A stretch of 23,980 bases of DNA from FEN-1219 sp035644475 (lineage in GTDB: Bacteria > Pseudomonadota > Gammaproteobacteria > Steroidobacterales > Rariloculaceae). Each line of letters starts with the position of its first letter. Within the stretch, counting starts at the first letter, position 1. The notes beneath the pieces are model-generated. The model worked only from the letters and a program-made list of their open reading frames with translations. It ran no database searches and was not told the DNA's origin. Shown one piece after another: positions 21,029 through 23,980 of this stretch. A program made the position numbers and the translations under genes. The stretch covers positions 1 to 23,980 of the forward strand of contig DASQOL010000185.1 in assembly GCA_035644475.1 (NCBI GenBank). Reading direction: 5' to 3'.

Positions 21029-23980
21029 GCGCCGGGGCAGCGAGCGGAAAAAGTAACCTGTCCCTATCTTCGCCAGGAGGAGCAGCGCGAGCTCGAGGCC
21101 GATCGCCCCTCCTCCGCCACCCTCCGCCGTCTGCTCCGCTTGCACGCGCACGGTGCGCGTCGCCGGCGTCGCCGCGTTGCCCGACAAGTCGGTCGCGTTG
21201 TACGTGACCGTGTAGGTGCCGATGACCGCGGTATCCACGGGGTTCGTGACCTTGATGCGCGACGTGACGTCGCCGTCGACGGTGTCTGTGGCCGTCGCGC
21301 CGGCATCGGTGTATGCCGCCCCGACCTTGAGAGTGACGGCGGCTTCGCCGACCAACGCGATCGTCGGGCCCGTGGTGTCGCCCGAGCCGAAGTTGCCGGA
21401 GCCGTCGTTGTAGAACACCGCGATGCCGCCGCCGGCGACCACCGCGACGTCGTCGCGGTCGTCGGCGTTGAGCCTGCCGGTAACCGCCGACGTCGCGCCG
21501 GTGGTGTCGAGCTGCTGCGCACGCAGCGCGAACGTGCCGCTGCCGCTGTTCGCAAAGACCTCGACGCCGTCACCGTTGACCGCGAGCACGTCGGCATCGC
21601 GGTCGACGTCGACGTCGACCACCGTCACACCGGCGGTGGCGGCGGCGCCGAGCTGGTCGCTCAGGAACAGCTCGCCGCGCGCGCCCGACGTGTTGAGCCA
21701 CACGAGGTTCGACGAACGCGCGCCCGGCGTCGCGCCGGCGCTGCGGCCGAACACGAGGTCGACGCTGCGGTCGCCGTTGAAGTCGGCCGCGCCGACCGAG
21801 GTCGCCGGGCCCGTCGCGAGGGCGAGCTCGAGAGCGAACGCGCCGCCGGTGTTGCGGAAGACTTGCGCGTCGCCGTCGGCGTTGGCGACGACGAGCTCAG
21901 GTAGCGCGTCGCCGAACAGGTCGACGAGCGCCACGTCTTGCGCCGCGCGGCTACCAACAGAGGCGCCCGCGGTGAACACGCCGCCCGAGCCGGTGTTCAG
22001 GAATACTCTGCTGCCGTTCGGGCCGGCAAACACGATGTCCAAGAACCCGTCGCCGTTCACGTCGCCGACGGCGACCGCGCGGCTGCCCGCGGCGGCGTTC
22101 GCGAGCGGCGTGGAGACATAGCCGCCGGCCGTGGCGCGGAACACGCGATTCGACGCACCCGCGCCGGCCGCGACCACGATGTCGAGGTCGCCATCGCCGT
22201 CGAGATCCGCGATCGCGACGTCGTTGCCCAAGGCTTCGCCGCCCAGCACTTGCGGCGCGGTCGACAAGAGCCGCTTGCCCGCGTTCGACGGATCGGCGAC
22301 GTTCGCGAGCACGAGCAAGCCTTGCGCGGAGCCGGTCGCGACCGCGAGGTCGTCGAAGCCGTCGCCGTCGAGATCGGCGGCCGCGGCCGCGCGCGCGCTC
22401 AATCCCGGAATCGACTGACCCGGAGCTGCCACGATTTGCTGCGCCACGCTCAAGGAGCCCGTTGCACGATTGTTCGCCGTGGTCTCGTCCACCGGCACAA
22501 TGCCGTTGACGGCGACGGTCGCGCTCGCGAACACGTCCCCCGCGAGGTTGCCGCTGCCCGAGATCGTCACCGACGTCGCTGCGCCGCCCGCGAGCGGGCC
22601 GAGCGTGCACGCGAGCCGCGTCTCGCTGCCGGTGGTGCTCGCCGCGCAGGCGGGCGTCGACGGCGCATCGAACCGGAATGGCACGTCGCCGCCGAACACC
22701 ACGTCGAGAGCGAAGCTCGGTACGTCGACGAGCGGCGATTGGTTCGTGACCGTGAGCGTCCAGGTCGCGGCCGCGCCGACAGCCACCGGATTCGGCGCGG
22801 CGCTCACGGCCACCGCGAGGTCGGCGCGGCCCGCGCGCAGGACGGTGAGCACGAACTGCCCGCGGACCGCCGGCGGCGTGCCATCGGTTGCCGTGAACGC
22901 GACCGTGAGCGGCACGTTGCCCACCGGCAGCAGCGGCACGCCGGACAGCACGCCGGCGGGCGTCAACGTGAGACCGGCCGGCAGCCCGCCGGCGGCCGCG
23001 TACACGATCGACTGAGCAAGCGTGTCGGTGTCGGTGACGAACTGCGTAAGATTCAACGCAAACGGCACGCCTTCCGTCGCCGTCTGGTCGGGGATCGCGG
23101 CGATCACCGGCTGATCGTCGACGGCCTGCACCGTGATCCGGAACGGACGCGCGACCGGCGCGCCGACGCCGTCCGACACCGTGACGACCACGTCGTGCGC
23201 GCCCGCATTGGCTTGCGTGGGTGTGCCCGAGATCGTCGCCGGAGGGGTGAACGCGAGCCACGCCGGCAACGTGGGCGCCGCGAACACGAGCACGCTGCCG
23301 TCCGGGTCGCTCGCGGTCATCGCGTACGTGTAGGTGACGCCTTCGGTCGCCGCCGTGGACGGCGCGTTGGTGAAGAACGGTGCGTCGTTGACCGGCGTGA
23401 CGGTGATCGTCACCGTGGCCGCCGCGCTGGTGAGCGCCCCGTCGCGCGCGCTGTAGGTGAATGTGGCCGTGCCGCTGAAATTCGGCGCCGGCGTATAGGT
23501 GAACGACCCGTTTGCGGCAAGTGCGAGCGTGCCGTTCGTGACCGCGCTCCCGAGCACTGCCGTGAGCGTCGTGCCCGCGTCGGGATCCGTGTCGTTCGCG
23601 AGCACGCCCTGCGCGGGCGCGATCGTCAGCGCCGTGTCCTCGGCGGTGGTGTACGCGTTGGGCGCAGCTGTCGGTGCATGGTTGACGGACGTAACGTTGA
23701 TCGCCACCGTCGCTGCGGCGCTCGATGCGGTGCCGTCGCTCGCGCGATAGGTAAATGCGACTTGGCCGGCGAAGCCCGCAGCCGGCGTGAACGCAAACGA
23801 GCCGTCGCCATTCAATACGAGAGTGCCCGACGCCACGTTCGTGACGAGCGCGGCCGTGAGCACGTTGCCGTCCGCGTCGGTGTCGTTCGCGAGCACGCCG
23901 GTAGCGGCGGGCACCGTGAGCGCCGTGCTTTCGTTCACCGTGTAGCTGTCCGCGACCGCGACCGGTGCGTCGTTCACCGA
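21017..23980 (-). CDS. Giant surface protein with cadherin-like, FG-GAP and GlyGly-CTERM-like regions (5' end outside window)
   Basis: The last 987 residues of an exported protein; the frame continues past the right edge. A GTG near the edge (SVNDAP context) is the linker of a repeat, not a start. In order: two cadherin-like tandem repeats (about 1-198, ANDTDADGN and GVLANDTDPDAG motifs with NDAP linkers); two putative Ig-like (He_PIG) domains (about 199-385, WLAFTPPATISGTPTQANAG); a CARDB/DUF11-like domain (about 386-510); six or seven FG-GAP/VCBS repeats (about 530-870, DLDGDGFDDLAVA, DLDGDGDLDIVVA, DVNGDGFLDIVFA) with probable calcium loops; a DUF5011-like domain (about 880-960, GTYTVTYNATDLSGNAA). 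It ends with GGGGGAIGLELALLLL, a GlyGly-CTERM-like sorting helix, then a tail made of repeat sequence. A likely adhesin or surface-anchored protein. Confidence 0.85.
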   Translation of the reverse strand, partial: SVNDAPVAVADSYTVNESTALTVPAATGVLANDTDADGNVLTAALVTNVASGTLVLNGDGSFAFTPAAGFAGQVAFTYRASDGTASSAAATVAINVTSVNHAPTAAPNAYTTAEDTALTIAPAQGVLANDTDPDAGTTLTAVLGSAVTNGTLALAANGSFTYTPAPNFSGTATFTYSARDGALTSAAATVTITVTPVNDAPFFTNAPSTAATEGVTYTYAMTASDPDGSVLVFAAPTLPAWLAFTPPATISGTPTQANAGAHDVVVTVSDGVGAPVARPFRITVQAVDDQPVIAAIPDQTATEGVPFALNLTQFVTDTDTLAQSIVYAAAGGLPAGLTLTPAGVLSGVPLLPVGNVPLTVAFTATDGTPPAVRGQFVLTVLRAGRADLAVAVSAAPNPVAVGAAATWTLTVTNQSPLVDVPSFALDVVFGGDVPFRFDAPSTPACAASTTGSETRLACTLGPLAGGAATSVTISGSGNLAGDVFASATVAVNGIVPVDETTANNRATGSLSVAQQIVAAPGQSIPGLSARAAAAADLDGDGFDDLAVATGSAQGLLVLANVADPSNAGKRLLSTAPQVLGGEALGNDVAIADLDGDGDLDIVVAAGAGASNRVFRATAGGYVSTPLANAAAGSRAVAVGDVNGDGFLDIVFAGPNGSRVFLNTGSGGVFTAGASVGSRAAQDVALVDLFGDALPELVVANADGDAQVFRNTGGAFALELALATGPATSVGAADFNGDRSVDLVFGRSAGATPGARSSNLVWLNTSGARGELFLSDQLGAAATAGVTVVDVDVDRDADVLAVNGDGVEVFANSGSGTFALRAQQLDTTGATSAVTGRLNADDRDDVAVVAGGGIAVFYNDGSGNFGSGDTTGPTIALVGEAAVTLKVGAAYTDAGATATDTVDGDVTSRIKVTNPVDTAVIGTYTVTYNATDLSGNAATPATRTVRVQAEQTAEGGGGGAIGLELALLLLAKIGTGYFFRSLPRRAEK
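21046..21074. repeat. Degenerate third copy of the GAAAAA/TGTCCCTAT repeat
   Basis: This 29-base stretch (GGAAAAAGTAACCTGTCCCT then ATCTTCGCC) resembles the right arm of the adjacent 33-bp repeat in the same orientation: GAAAAA, then AC, TGTCCCTAT and TTC align. It is inside the giant surface protein gene and encodes AKIGTGYFFR next to the C-terminal hydrophobic helix. Confidence 0.6.

Noticed and set aside
23975..23977. GTG as start codon of the giant surface protein
   Set aside because: It is the valine of a VNDAP linker between cadherin-like repeats, and the frame stays open to the window edge.

Overview
The window is high-GC DNA with dense, mostly intact genes. It suggests a free-living gammaproteobacterium, probably near Steroidobacterales, Nevskiales or Xanthomonadales. 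The evidence is an UrcA-family protein, a CadC-type winged-helix/TolB-like/TPR regulator, DUF4142 and DUF2934 stress-type proteins, a GlyGly-CTERM-like C-terminus and short palindromic extragenic repeats. The lineage is inferred from gene content only. No rRNA, tRNA, CRISPR array, integrase or full insertion sequence was seen.

Left part (1-8.7 kb): the tail of one gene, then a frameshift-riddled remnant of a BNR-repeat (sialidase-like propeller) gene. Next come a membrane-anchored winged-helix regulator divergent from an UrcA protein, a two-gene unit of a secreted parallel beta-helix protein and a fumarylacetoacetate hydrolase-family enzyme, an exported protein of unknown function, and a diheme c-type cytochrome whose ribosome-binding site lies in a hairpin.

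Middle part (8.85-11.9 kb): four genes (DUF4142 exported protein, DUF2934 protein, proline-rich histidine-rich lipoprotein, stand-alone LigD-type polymerase domain). Three of them have near-consensus sigma-54 (-24/-12) promoters just upstream and the fourth has a weaker one. This looks like a small RpoN-controlled stress or repair island and is the most interesting regulatory signal here. A roughly 286-bp structured element with 38-bp inverted ends separates it from the next block.

ECF block (12.3-15.4 kb): an ECF sigma factor, a zinc-finger anti-sigma factor with C-terminal HEAT-like repeats, and two exported DUF4097-type proteins form a tight four-gene operon. A large MacB/FtsX-type ABC permease without a visible ATPase faces it.

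Right part (18-24 kb): a small two-helix membrane protein, a large DUF1587/1595/1592/1588/1585 protein with heme motifs, and the C-terminal 987 residues of a giant cadherin-like/FG-GAP surface protein. Palindromic repeats sit on the 3' ends of all three genes and supply their stop codons and last residues. One further degenerate copy has replaced the tail of the GlyGly-CTERM-like signal of the giant protein.
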